This document shows, one piece after another, positions 1 through 6,723 of a stretch of 7,431 bases of DNA; the stretch's first letter is position 1; every line of letters starts with the position of its first letter. The translations under genes were made by a program, and so were the position numbers. Under the pieces are notes generated by a model. That model saw nothing but the letters and a program-made list of their open reading frames with translations, did no database searches and was not told the origin of the DNA. The stretch is from an uncultured Devosia sp. (GTDB lineage Bacteria > Pseudomonadota > Alphaproteobacteria > Rhizobiales > Devosiaceae), in NCBI GenBank assembly GCA_934553185.1, contig CAKTFF010000097.1:1-7431 (forward strand), given 5' to 3'.

Positions 1-836
1 ACGGAGTCTTCGCAATCCTGGATCGTGGTCAGTGCCGCTTCCACAACCACGTCCGACAGCCCGGCTGGATGAGCCCGGCCGACAACACTGTCAGGTTCGA
101 TGACGAGGATGACATGCAGTCCATTGTGCCGGAGCAGGATCTCGCCCTTCGCCTCGGTGCCCGCATAGCCGGCAAAAGCGGATGGGTCGCGTAAGCCAGT
201 GCGGCCGCTGGGCGTATCGACCTCAAGATGCCGGACGCCATCATCGTTCACCACGTGATAGCCGGTAACAGCGGCATGACTGCCAGAGGACAGCGGAAAA
301 TGCTCGTCAAGAATGGCTGCGGCGCGGCGCACCACTTCTGCCCCGCGCTGCGCATTATAGGCGATGCCAGCTGCTAGTTCGCCGTTCTGGCTGATCATGT
401 CCGTGCCATAAAGCGCGTCATAGAGACTGCCCCAGCGGGCATTTGCAGCGTTCAGGGCATAGCGCGCATTGCTGACGGGAACCACCAGCTGTGGTCCGCA
501 CAGGCTTGCCACTTCTGGATCAAGTCCTGTCGTCTCAATGCTAAAATCAGGCGGCTCCGGCACAAGATAGCCGATGTCTTTGAGAAAGAACTCGTAGCCT
601 TGGGGATTGTTCGCCACCGGGCCGTAACGGTGATGCCAGTCATCGATCTGCGACTGCAGTTCGTCGCGCTTTTGCAGCAAGCGACTGTTGATTGGTGCGT
701 GCGTGGTGACAAGCCCAGCAAGCCCGGTCCAGAACTGGTCTGCGGTCAGCGTCAGGCCGGCGAGCGCTTCCTTTTCAACGAAATCAGCAAGCAGTGGGTG
801 AACTGAAAGCGTTGATCTCGTCAGGTACTCGCTCAT
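1..836 (-). CDS. glcB: Malate synthase G, N-terminal part (cut by the left window edge)
   Basis: Malate synthase G condenses glyoxylate and acetyl-CoA to malate in the cytoplasm. The open frame gives 278 complete codons and then leaves the window; the family is about 720 residues, so roughly 60% is missing, including most of the TIM-barrel active site. Recognition rests on strongly family-like blocks: GYLVPEPPDF near residues 89-98, ETTGLDPE at 101-108, GPQLVVPVSNARYALNAANA at 114-133 followed by RWGSLYDALYGTD, HNGLHVIL at 237-244, and TTIQDCEDS at 270-278. The acidic pair E276-D277 matches the conserved CEDSVA(A)VDAEDK region. The ATG at 836 is chosen because AAGGAAG lies about 7 bases upstream and the N-terminus aligns with other GlcB proteins. 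It follows guaD after 52 bp with no visible terminator, so it is probably co-transcribed with puuD-guaD. That position suggests it consumes glyoxylate from purine breakdown, though a general glycolate/glyoxylate role is equally compatible. Confidence 0.95.
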   Translation of the reverse strand, partial: MSEYLTRSTLSVHPLLADFVEKEALAGLTLTADQFWTGLAGLVTTHAPINSRLLQKRDELQSQIDDWHHRYGPVANNPQGYEFFLKDIGYLVPEPPDFSIETTGLDPEVASLCGPQLVVPVSNARYALNAANARWGSLYDALYGTDMISQNGELAAGIAYNAQRGAEVVRRAAAILDEHFPLSSGSHAAVTGYHVVNDDGVRHLEVDTPSGRTGLRDPSAFAGYAGTEAKGEILLRHNGLHVILVIEPDSVVGRAHPAGLSDVVVEAALTTIQDCEDS

Positions 837-888
837 GGCTGCTTCCTTTTTGTGCGGACTGACCAGCCTTAAGTCATGCGCCCAAAGG

Positions 889-2184
889 TCACAACCCGCC
901 TAAAGTGGACTTCGCCTTTGCACCAGCGACATAGACTTCTGCTACCGCGCGGTCGTCTCCCAGCGTCTGGAGAACAAACAATTCTTCCACAAGCGTTTCT
1001 ACCGTCTGCATCCGCAACGCCATGGACGGTGTCGATCTGCTGTCCAGAACCACAAGATCGGCCGCGTTGCCGGGAGCGATCGCGCCGATCGTGCCATCGA
1101 GTGACAGCGCCCGGGCATTACCCAAGGTCATCATGTAAAACGAGTTGAGCGGCGTCAGCCGTTGTCCACGCAATTGCAGCACCTTGTAGGCTTCGGCCAT
1201 GGTTTCGAGCATGCCGAAACTGGTGCCACCGCCAATGTCCGTGGCAACGCCGATGCGCACACCATGGGCGTGTAAGCGCTCACGATCGAACAGCCCAGAG
1301 CCTAAAAACAGGTTGGAGGTTGGACAGAATACGGCGACCGAACCGGTTTCGGCCAAAACTGCCGTTTCGCGATGATTGAGGTGGATGCTGTGTCCAAGAA
1401 GCGTCTTGGGACCCAGCAATCCATAGTCCTCGTAGATGCCGGTATAGTCCGCGGATTGCGGATAGAGCTCCATGGAATAGCGGATTTCCGCGTCGTTCTC
1501 GCTGAGATGAGTCTGGACATAGGCCTGGTTGTACTCGGCGACGAGCGCCCGTGACGCCTCCAGTTGCGCCGGGCTCGAGGTGATGGCGAAGCGCGGCGAG
1601 ATGGCATAGAGCCCCCGCCCCTTCCCATGCCAACGCTCAAGGAGCATCTTTGTATCGTCATAGCCGGACTGCGCGGTATCGCACAGCGCTTCGGGCGCAT
1701 GGCGATCCATCATGACCTTGCCCCCGATCATCAGCATGTTTCGCTTTTCGGCCTCGGCGAAATACGCATCCACCGACCGGGGGTGACTCGAGCAATAGGC
1801 CACCGCCGTGGTCGTGCCATTGCGGATCAGCTCATCGTAGAACGCCTCCGACAGCGCCTGTGCATGACCTTGCTGCGAAAACTTCTGCTCTTCCACAAAG
1901 GTGTAGGTGTCGAGCCATTCCAGCAGCGAGCCGGCATAGGACGCCATCATCTGTGCCTGCACATAATGAAGATGCAGGTCGATGAAGCCGGGCAAGATCA
2001 GGTGCGGACGATGGTCGATAATCTCCGCATCCGCCACAGGGAGGAAGTCGCCCACTGCAACGATTCTGCCGTTCTCGATCGTAACCGCGCCGTCTTCCCA
2101 ATAGCTGTAGCTTGCTCGATCATCGAGCGATTGTGGCTCCTCACGAAAGCTGAGCACACGTCCGCGCAGGACAATCCGGTTCAT
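889..2184 (-). CDS. guaD: Guanine deaminase (guanine to xanthine plus ammonia)
   Basis: This is a full-length amidohydrolase-superfamily guanine deaminase of 431 residues, close to the usual family length. It hydrolyses guanine to xanthine and ammonia in the cytoplasm and needs one zinc. Visible metal and active-site landmarks are PGFIDLHLHY with H71 and H73, QTHLSEN at 224-230 with H226 and E229, LGHSIHL at 263-269 with H265, and ATDIGGGTSF at 314-323 with D316. Guanine-deaminase-specific signatures separate it from other amidohydrolases: LLEWLDTYTF followed by EEQKF (88-102), and MDRHAPE (159-165). The C-terminal GTIGAIAPGNAADLVVLD (365-382) is the typical composite-domain return. Its ATG at 2184 overlaps the puuD stop as ATGA (4 bp), so translation is probably coupled to puuD. 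Codon style matches the neighbours and no active-site residue is missing. Confidence 0.96.
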   Translation of the reverse strand: MNRIVLRGRVLSFREEPQSLDDRASYSYWEDGAVTIENGRIVAVGDFLPVADAEIIDHRPHLILPGFIDLHLHYVQAQMMASYAGSLLEWLDTYTFVEEQKFSQQGHAQALSEAFYDELIRNGTTTAVAYCSSHPRSVDAYFAEAEKRNMLMIGGKVMMDRHAPEALCDTAQSGYDDTKMLLERWHGKGRGLYAISPRFAITSSPAQLEASRALVAEYNQAYVQTHLSENDAEIRYSMELYPQSADYTGIYEDYGLLGPKTLLGHSIHLNHRETAVLAETGSVAVFCPTSNLFLGSGLFDRERLHAHGVRIGVATDIGGGTSFGMLETMAEAYKVLQLRGQRLTPLNSFYMMTLGNARALSLDGTIGAIAPGNAADLVVLDSRSTPSMALRMQTVETLVEELFVLQTLGDDRAVAEVYVAGAKAKSTLGGL

Positions 2185-3407
2185 TGGCCGGCACCGTCAC
2201 GAAACCACTCAACCAGCAAAGCGCGCTCTTCTTCGGTAATCTCGCTGACATTGCCTGGCGGCATGGCATGGGAATAGCCCGCCTGCATGGCAATGTCCTT
2301 GGCATGGTTGGCCACCGCCACATCATTGTCGAGGATGACGTTCTTGGGGGCCTCGTAGATGCCCGGCCAGGCGGGTTCAGCCGTATGACACATGGCGCAG
2401 CGTGTCTGGACCGTCAGGCTGGCCTGCTGAAAATGCACGCTGGCGATAAACGGCTCCGCTGCCCGCGAGGCCACCGCCTCTCCCGCCGATCCCGGCAGCT
2501 TGGGCGCAGTAGACAGCCACGCAATGACGATAAAGAGGATAACCGCCACGGCCCACGTCCAGTGCGGGTTGCCCTTACGCGCATGACGCGTGTTGAAATA
2601 GTGCCGGATCACGACGCCCACCAGGAAGATCAGCGAGGCAATGATCCAGTTCCACTGCGTAGCGAATGCCAGCGGATAATGGCTCGATAGCATGAAGAAG
2701 ATGACGGGCAGCGTCAGGTAGTTGTTGTGGAGTGAGCGCTGCTTGGCAATCTTGCCATATTTGGCATCGGGCACTCGACCAGCCTTGAGATCGGCCACGA
2801 CGATCTTCTGGTTGGGGATGATGATCATCGCGACATTGGCCGCCATGATGGATGCGGTGAACGCCCCCATATGCAGCATGGCCGCGCGTCCGGTGAACAG
2901 CTGCGTATAGCCCCACGCCATTGCCGTCAGGATCACGAACAGGACCAGCATCAGCCCATTCTGCGAGTTGCCCAACGGGGATTTGCAGAGGCGATTATAA
3001 ACCACGAAACCGAGGACGATCGATCCCATGGAGAGAAGGATCGCTGCCCAATTGGGGATATCAAGCACGTTGCGGTCGATGAGGTAGATGTCGGCGCCGA
3101 CATAATAGATCAGCGCCATGAGCATGAAGCCGCTCAGCCAGGTCCAATAGCTCTCCCATTTGAACCATGTCAGATGCTCGGGCAGAAATTCCGGCGCCAC
3201 CAGATATTTGTTGATGTGGTAGAAGCCCCCACCATGCACCTGCCACTCTTCGCCATGGGCCAGAGGCGGCAGGCTGGGCGTCTTGCGCAGGCCAAGGTCA
3301 AGCGCAATGAAGTAAAAGGACGATCCGATCCACGCGATGGCCGTGATCACATGCAGCCAGCGTACGGCAAACATCAGCCATTCATAGGCAATCGCATAAT
3401 CGGGCAT
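2181..3407 (-). CDS. puuD: Membrane-bound urate hydroxylase with C-terminal cytochrome c domain
   Basis: PuuD oxidises urate to 5-hydroxyisourate and is thought to pass electrons to the respiratory chain through its own cytochrome c, rather than making hydrogen peroxide like soluble uricase. The 408-residue product has about eight membrane segments (near 11-38, 85-103, 119-138, 150-170, 175-197, 231-247, 252-270, 283-300). The urate-oxidase N-terminal family blocks are RWLHVITAIAWIGSSFYF (16-33), GGGFYHINKY (59-68) and SLHNNYLTLPVIFF (225-238). The tail carries the heme site CAMCH (337-341) and a likely axial methionine in HAMPPGN (M382). Lysine and arginine cluster in the odd-numbered loops, placing both termini and the heme domain in the periplasm. 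I chose the ATG at 3407 because GGGGGA lies 9 bases upstream and the protein then begins just before the first helix. An in-frame ATG at 3467 would add 20 unlikely polar residues. It is the first gene after a terminator and overlaps guaD by 4 bp. Confidence 0.94.
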   Translation of the reverse strand: MPDYAIAYEWLMFAVRWLHVITAIAWIGSSFYFIALDLGLRKTPSLPPLAHGEEWQVHGGGFYHINKYLVAPEFLPEHLTWFKWESYWTWLSGFMLMALIYYVGADIYLIDRNVLDIPNWAAILLSMGSIVLGFVVYNRLCKSPLGNSQNGLMLVLFVILTAMAWGYTQLFTGRAAMLHMGAFTASIMAANVAMIIIPNQKIVVADLKAGRVPDAKYGKIAKQRSLHNNYLTLPVIFFMLSSHYPLAFATQWNWIIASLIFLVGVVIRHYFNTRHARKGNPHWTWAVAVILFIVIAWLSTAPKLPGSAGEAVASRAAEPFIASVHFQQASLTVQTRCAMCHTAEPAWPGIYEAPKNVILDNDVAVANHAKDIAMQAGYSHAMPPGNVSEITEEERALLVEWFRDGAGQ

Positions 3408-3422
3408 TCGGCAGCATCCCCC
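3398..3422 (-). promoter_or_regulatory. Ribosome binding site deciding the puuD start
   Basis: Read on the minus strand, GGGGGA sits 9 bases before the ATG at 3405-3407. The alternative in-frame ATG at 3467 has no comparable purine-rich stretch directly upstream. The choice shortens PuuD from 428 to 408 residues and removes an N-terminal extension that does not resemble the family. Confidence 0.55.
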
Positions 3423-3531
3423 AGTAGACCGCATGGTGAGCCTAAACGAACCATGAGATCGTGCCACTCACCTGCCACGACCTCGCCCTTTGACAAGCGC
3501 AGGATGAGGTCTACTCTTAGTCAAATAACAA
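3408..3531 (-). promoter_or_regulatory. Probable promoter/operator region of puuD-guaD(-glcB)
   Basis: This 124 bp lies between the transporter-operon terminator and the puuD start codon, so transcription of puuD must either start here or read through. It contains short inverted repeats: TTTGAC (3489-3494) with GTCAAA (3520-3525), CATGGT (3432-3437) with ACCATG (3450-3455), and GGTGAG (3435-3440) with CTCACC (3467-3472). On the minus strand TTGTCA and TTGACT resemble -35 boxes, but neither has a good -10 box at 16-18 bp. The location is reasonable evidence for control DNA; the repeats as operators are a guess. Confidence 0.4.
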
Positions 3532-3556
3532 AAGGGGCGAGCTGGACCCGCCCCTT
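3523..3556 (-). terminator. Intrinsic terminator after the ABC transporter operon
   Basis: A perfect 8-bp stem, AAGGGGCG at 3532-3539 paired with CGCCCCTT at 3549-3556, encloses a 9-base loop. On the minus-strand transcript it is followed directly by a U-rich tail (TTGTTATTT, 3531 to 3523). The stem begins 18 bases beyond the stop codon of the binding-protein gene. The tail is on one side only, so the signal acts on minus-strand transcription. It separates the transporter block from puuD. Confidence 0.88.
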
Positions 3557-3574
3557 CGTTCAGGTGTGGGCAGC

Positions 3575-4663
3575 TTAAGCGGGCTGTTCAACGCCTTCCA
3601 CATACCAGTCCATGCCCAGCAGTTCGGCATCGGTCATGGTAACGCCAGCCGGGACGCGCTCCGCACCGGTATTGTCGTTGATCGGGCCGGTAAAGATGTG
3701 GAACGAGCCATCGATCTGGCCGGTGCGGACGGCTTCGGCTGCCGCGACCACATCCTCCGGCACCTTTTCGCCGTATGGTCCCATTTCAACAACGTTTTCC
3801 TTGAGGCCTTCCCAGGTGTTGCCAGGGGTCCAGGTGCCATCGAGCACGGCCTGGGCGGATTGAAGGTAATGCGGACCCCAGTTGTCGATAATTGCCGTCA
3901 GCTGCGTTTCGGGCGCAAAGGCGCTCATGTCGGCACCCTGGCCGAAGCCGCCGACGATGCCGCGTTCAGCAGCAACCTGCAGCGCAGCGGGACCGTCAGT
4001 ATGCTGGGCAATGATGTCGATGCCCTGATCGATCATGGCGCGCGCAGCATCGGCTTCCTTGGCCGGATCGTTCCAGGTCGAGATATAAACAGGCTTGACG
4101 GTGAAATCGGGGTTGATGCGACGACCCGACAACGCCAGTGCATTGATGCCCATCACCACTTCGGGGATCGGGAACGAGCCGATATAGCCAGCCTTGCCGG
4201 TCTCCGACATGTGCCCGGCAATGGTGCCGCACACGGCACGGCCTTCATAGAAGCGGGCATTGTAGAGCCCGATATTGGGCCCGCTCATGTAACCCGTCGC
4301 ATGTTCGAAAGCGATGTCGGGGAACTGCGCGGCGACCTTGACCACCGAATCGCCGAAGCCGAAGCTGGTGGCGAAAATCAGCTGGCAGCCCTGCTGGGCC
4401 AGTTCGCGCAGGACGCGCTCGGAGTCCGGGCCTTCCGGCACGTTCTCGACAAACACCGTTTCAACGCGGTCGCCGAGTTGCTCCTGGACATAGATACGGC
4501 CCTGATTATGCGCGTAGTTGTAGCCGTTGTCGTTGATCGAGCCGACATAGATGAAGCCGATCTTGATCTTGTCGAGCTGAGCGAAAGCCTTGGTGCCAAG
4601 GAACGGGAGCGTAGCGGCAGCGGCACCGCTGATCTTGACGAATGTACGACGCGACAGTGTCAT
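3575..4663 (-). CDS. BMP-family periplasmic substrate-binding protein of a purine/nucleoside ABC importer
   Basis: This 362-residue protein is a Bmp/PnrA-type binding protein, the family whose characterised members bind purine nucleosides. Residues 1-29 form a Tat signal: SRRTFVK at 4-10, a hydrophobic stretch and an AFA-Q cleavage site near 28/29. There is no lipobox cysteine, so the mature protein should be soluble in the periplasm. Family blocks include KIGFIYVGSINDNGYNYAHN (34-53), VENVPEGPDSERV (72-84), IFATSFGFGDSV (96-107), FEHATGY (119-125), NARFYEGR (135-142), GYIGSFPIPEVVMGINA (159-175) and WNDPAKEADAA (197-207), with HTDGPAALQVA at 221-231. The ATG at 4663 has AGGAG 7 bases upstream and places the Tat motif at the N-terminus. 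The frame stays open upstream to 5449, but that part overlaps the permease gene and is not protein-like. It is the last gene before the terminator, 53 bp after the permease. The neighbours (guaD, puuD) make a purine base, urate or nucleoside the likely ligand; the exact one cannot be read from sequence. Confidence 0.93.
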   Translation of the reverse strand: MTLSRRTFVKISGAAAATLPFLGTKAFAQLDKIKIGFIYVGSINDNGYNYAHNQGRIYVQEQLGDRVETVFVENVPEGPDSERVLRELAQQGCQLIFATSFGFGDSVVKVAAQFPDIAFEHATGYMSGPNIGLYNARFYEGRAVCGTIAGHMSETGKAGYIGSFPIPEVVMGINALALSGRRINPDFTVKPVYISTWNDPAKEADAARAMIDQGIDIIAQHTDGPAALQVAAERGIVGGFGQGADMSAFAPETQLTAIIDNWGPHYLQSAQAVLDGTWTPGNTWEGLKENVVEMGPYGEKVPEDVVAAAEAVRTGQIDGSFHIFTGPINDNTGAERVPAGVTMTDAELLGMDWYVEGVEQPA

Positions 4664-4716
4664 GTGTTTTCTCCTGGATGACGACGTTTGATCGAGAGCG
4701 CTCATTGGGCGGCGCC

Positions 4717-5640
4717 TCAATTGGCGGGCAGAAACGGCTTGCCGAGGCAGGCCGGTGCATTGGTGGACGCGTCGCGGCGGATGGAAATCAGCACCAGCAC
4801 GGCGACAGTGGCAAGATAGGGCAAAGCCGCCCAAAGTTCGGAAGGAATGACCGAGAGCGGACCGCCCCCGGCCTTGGCATAAAGCTCCATGGTCATCACC
4901 AAACCGAACAGATAGGCCCCCGCCAGCAGCCGGAACGGCTTCCAGGACGCAAACACCACCAGAGCGACGGCGATCCAGCCGCGACCCGCGGTCATCCGCT
5001 CGGCCCATTGCGGGGTAAGCAGCAGGGGGAAACAAGCGCCGGCGACACCAGCCATGGCGCCGCCGAACATCACGGCGAGATAGCGCACGCCGAGGACGGA
5101 ATAGCCGATGGAATGCGCCGACTGATCGTTCTCGCCCACGGCCCGCAGGATCAGCCCGGCCCGCGTGCGATGGAGGAAGAACCAGATGGCCACCACCATG
5201 ACAAAGGATAGGTAGACAGGAAACGGGTAGCCGAAGATGACTCGGAGAACAGGATTGCCGGCCAGCTCTGCCGGAAACAGCGGCTGCATCAGCGTCACCG
5301 GCCGAGCCGCATAGGACGATCCTGCCAGCGCCGAAAATCCTGTGCCGAAAATCGTCAGCGCGAGCCCGGTCGCCGTCTGGTTGGCAGACAGCGATAGTGT
5401 CAGAAATCCAAAGATCAGCGATGCGGCGATGCCCGCAAGCGCTCCGCACAGCAAGGCGAGGTATGGGTTCCCGGTGTGGAACTGCACCACAAAGCCAGCG
5501 ATGGCGCCGACCAGCATCATGCCTTCAACACCAAGGTTGAGGACCCCTGCGCGCTCCACCACGAGTTCACCCAGGGCCGCAAGGAGAATGGGCGTTGAGG
5601 CGCCAACCACCGTCACCAATATGGCAAGCGTCAGGTCCAT
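4717..5640 (-). CDS. ABC transporter permease, nucleoside/purine type (second permease)
   Basis: This 307-residue integral membrane protein of the BPD_transp_2 class belongs to the smaller permease subgroup that pairs with BMP-type binding proteins. Signatures are ERAGVLNLGVEGMM (29-42), ANQTATGLALTIFGTG (86-101), the cytoplasmic coupling-loop region VGENDQSAHSIGYSV (168-182) and GRGWIAVALVVFASWKP (219-235). Hydrophobic segments run through nearly the whole length, with short charged loops. The start codon directly follows the stop of the upstream permease (TAGATG, no gap), with GGAG 8 bases before the ATG inside the upstream gene. This implies coupled translation of the two permeases, which should form the heterodimeric membrane channel. 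Substrate is inferred from the neighbouring purine genes. No damage or unusual composition is visible. Confidence 0.94.
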   Translation of the reverse strand: MDLTLAILVTVVGASTPILLAALGELVVERAGVLNLGVEGMMLVGAIAGFVVQFHTGNPYLALLCGALAGIAASLIFGFLTLSLSANQTATGLALTIFGTGFSALAGSSYAARPVTLMQPLFPAELAGNPVLRVIFGYPFPVYLSFVMVVAIWFFLHRTRAGLILRAVGENDQSAHSIGYSVLGVRYLAVMFGGAMAGVAGACFPLLLTPQWAERMTAGRGWIAVALVVFASWKPFRLLAGAYLFGLVMTMELYAKAGGGPLSVIPSELWAALPYLATVAVLVLISIRRDASTNAPACLGKPFLPAN

Positions 5641-6723
5641 CTATGCCGCTCCGCCCACGGGCTGGTGCACGACGCGCCGCAGCCGATATTTGATGAGGAT
5701 GTCGCCCGCCAGAAGGAAAAACAGCATCATGGCCTGGAAAATGCCGGTGGCCGCATTGGGCAAGCCAATGGTTGTCTGGGCCACTTCGCCACCAACAAAG
5801 GTGATGGCCAGTACGACGCCCGCAACAATCACTCCAAGCGGGTTAAGACGACCGAGAAAGGCCACGATGATGGCGGTGAAACCGTAATTGGTCGGGAACC
5901 CGGGTACCAGCCGCTGAAAGGGCCCCGCCACTTCCAGCGCTCCAGCCAGTCCCGCAAGAGCCCCGCTGACCAGCATGGCCATCCAGATCGTCCGGTTTTC
6001 CGAGAACCCGCCATAGCGGGCGGCATGGGGCGCCGCGCCGACCACCCGCATGCGATAGCCAAACACGGAGCGCGTCATGATGAACCACGCGACGAGGCCC
6101 ACAACAATGGCGATCGGTACGCCCAGATGCACAATGGTGCCTGGGATGATGATCGGCAGCCGAGCCGCTTCCGAGAACAGCCGCGTCTGGGGGAAGCCCA
6201 TGCCCATGGGATCCTTCCAGGGCGCACGGATCAGGAAGTAGATCAGTTGCACCGAGGCATAGGTCAGCATCAGCGACGTCAGGATTTCATTAACATTGAG
6301 CCGCGTCTTGAGCAGCGCTGGGATCGCCGCATAAGCCGCGCCTCCGACAACCCCAGCCAGCACCATCAGCGGCAGGATCCACCAGCCCGTCATGCCATAG
6401 CACAGCAGTGCAACGCCCGTGCCGGCCACGCCGCCGATAATATATTGCCCCTCCGCGCCGATGTTCCACACATTGGCGCGATAGGCGATCGACAGACCCA
6501 CGCCGATAATGATCAGCGGCGCAGCCTTGATGCCGAGATCCTGCCACTTGTAGCTATTGGTTAGCGGCGTCAGGAAGATTTCCCGCACGGCGCCGATGCC
6601 GTCATAGCCGATGAGGGAGAAGATGATCGCCCCAACCACCATGGTCAGGATCACCGCCGCAACTGGCGTCGCGTAAAGCATGACGCGAGATGGCTCGCGC
6701 CGCTTCTCAAGCCGGAACTGCAT
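5641..6723 (-). CDS. ABC transporter permease, nucleoside/purine type (first permease)
   Basis: This 360-residue BPD_transp_2-class permease is the longer subunit of the pair. It begins with a basic cytoplasmic N-terminus (FRLEKRREPSR) and then hydrophobic helices. Family blocks are ANVWNIGAEGQYIIGG (83-98), NVNEILTSLMLTY (143-155), VVGAAPHAARYGGFSENR (227-244), which is the likely ATPase-coupling loop, and PTNYGFTAIIVAFLGRLNP (277-295). Three in-frame ATGs (6744, 6726, 6723) could start it. GGAGG lies 6 bases before the ATG at 6723 and only 3 before that at 6726, while 6744 has no good site. I therefore chose 6723, with 6726 nearly as good. It overlaps the end of the ATPase gene by 17 bp, so translation is probably coupled. 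It should dimerise with the permease encoded immediately downstream. Confidence 0.92.
   Translation of the reverse strand: MQFRLEKRREPSRVMLYATPVAAVILTMVVGAIIFSLIGYDGIGAVREIFLTPLTNSYKWQDLGIKAAPLIIIGVGLSIAYRANVWNIGAEGQYIIGGVAGTGVALLCYGMTGWWILPLMVLAGVVGGAAYAAIPALLKTRLNVNEILTSLMLTYASVQLIYFLIRAPWKDPMGMGFPQTRLFSEAARLPIIIPGTIVHLGVPIAIVVGLVAWFIMTRSVFGYRMRVVGAAPHAARYGGFSENRTIWMAMLVSGALAGLAGALEVAGPFQRLVPGFPTNYGFTAIIVAFLGRLNPLGVIVAGVVLAITFVGGEVAQTTIGLPNAATGIFQAMMLFFLLAGDILIKYRLRRVVHQPVGGAA

Noticed and set aside
837..868. A 5-bp inverted repeat (GGCTG/CAGCC) flanking the glcB ribosome binding site, a possible translational switch.
   Set aside because: Five base pairs around a 22-base loop is too weak and too likely by chance to support a regulatory claim.
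1564..2277. A 237-codon plus-strand open frame opposite guaD and the end of puuD.
   Set aside because: It crosses the junction of two well-supported genes on the other strand and shows no domain or ribosome binding site.
3408..3467. A 20-residue N-terminal extension of PuuD from the ATG at 3467.
   Set aside because: The extra residues do not resemble the family, and the good ribosome binding site is before the ATG at 3407.
2871..3578. A 235-codon plus-strand open frame running opposite puuD and through the control region.
   Set aside because: The composition is that of a reverse complement of membrane-protein codons, and it continues into the terminator, so it is not a plausible gene.
3566..4681. 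A 371-codon plus-strand open frame, antisense to the binding-protein gene.
   Set aside because: It mirrors the codon bias of the GC-rich minus-strand gene, has no recognisable domain, and the opposite strand encodes a complete family member.
4664..5449. The frame of the binding protein stays open for about 260 codons upstream, suggesting a fusion protein.
   Set aside because: That part lies in another frame of the same-strand permease gene, is rich in arginine, serine and alanine with no domain, and the Tat signal plus AGGAG site fix the true start at 4663.
5665..6564. A 299-codon plus-strand open frame opposite the first permease.
   Set aside because: The product is low-complexity, rich in H, Q, R and D, which is the typical complement of hydrophobic codons; it is a shadow of the permease.
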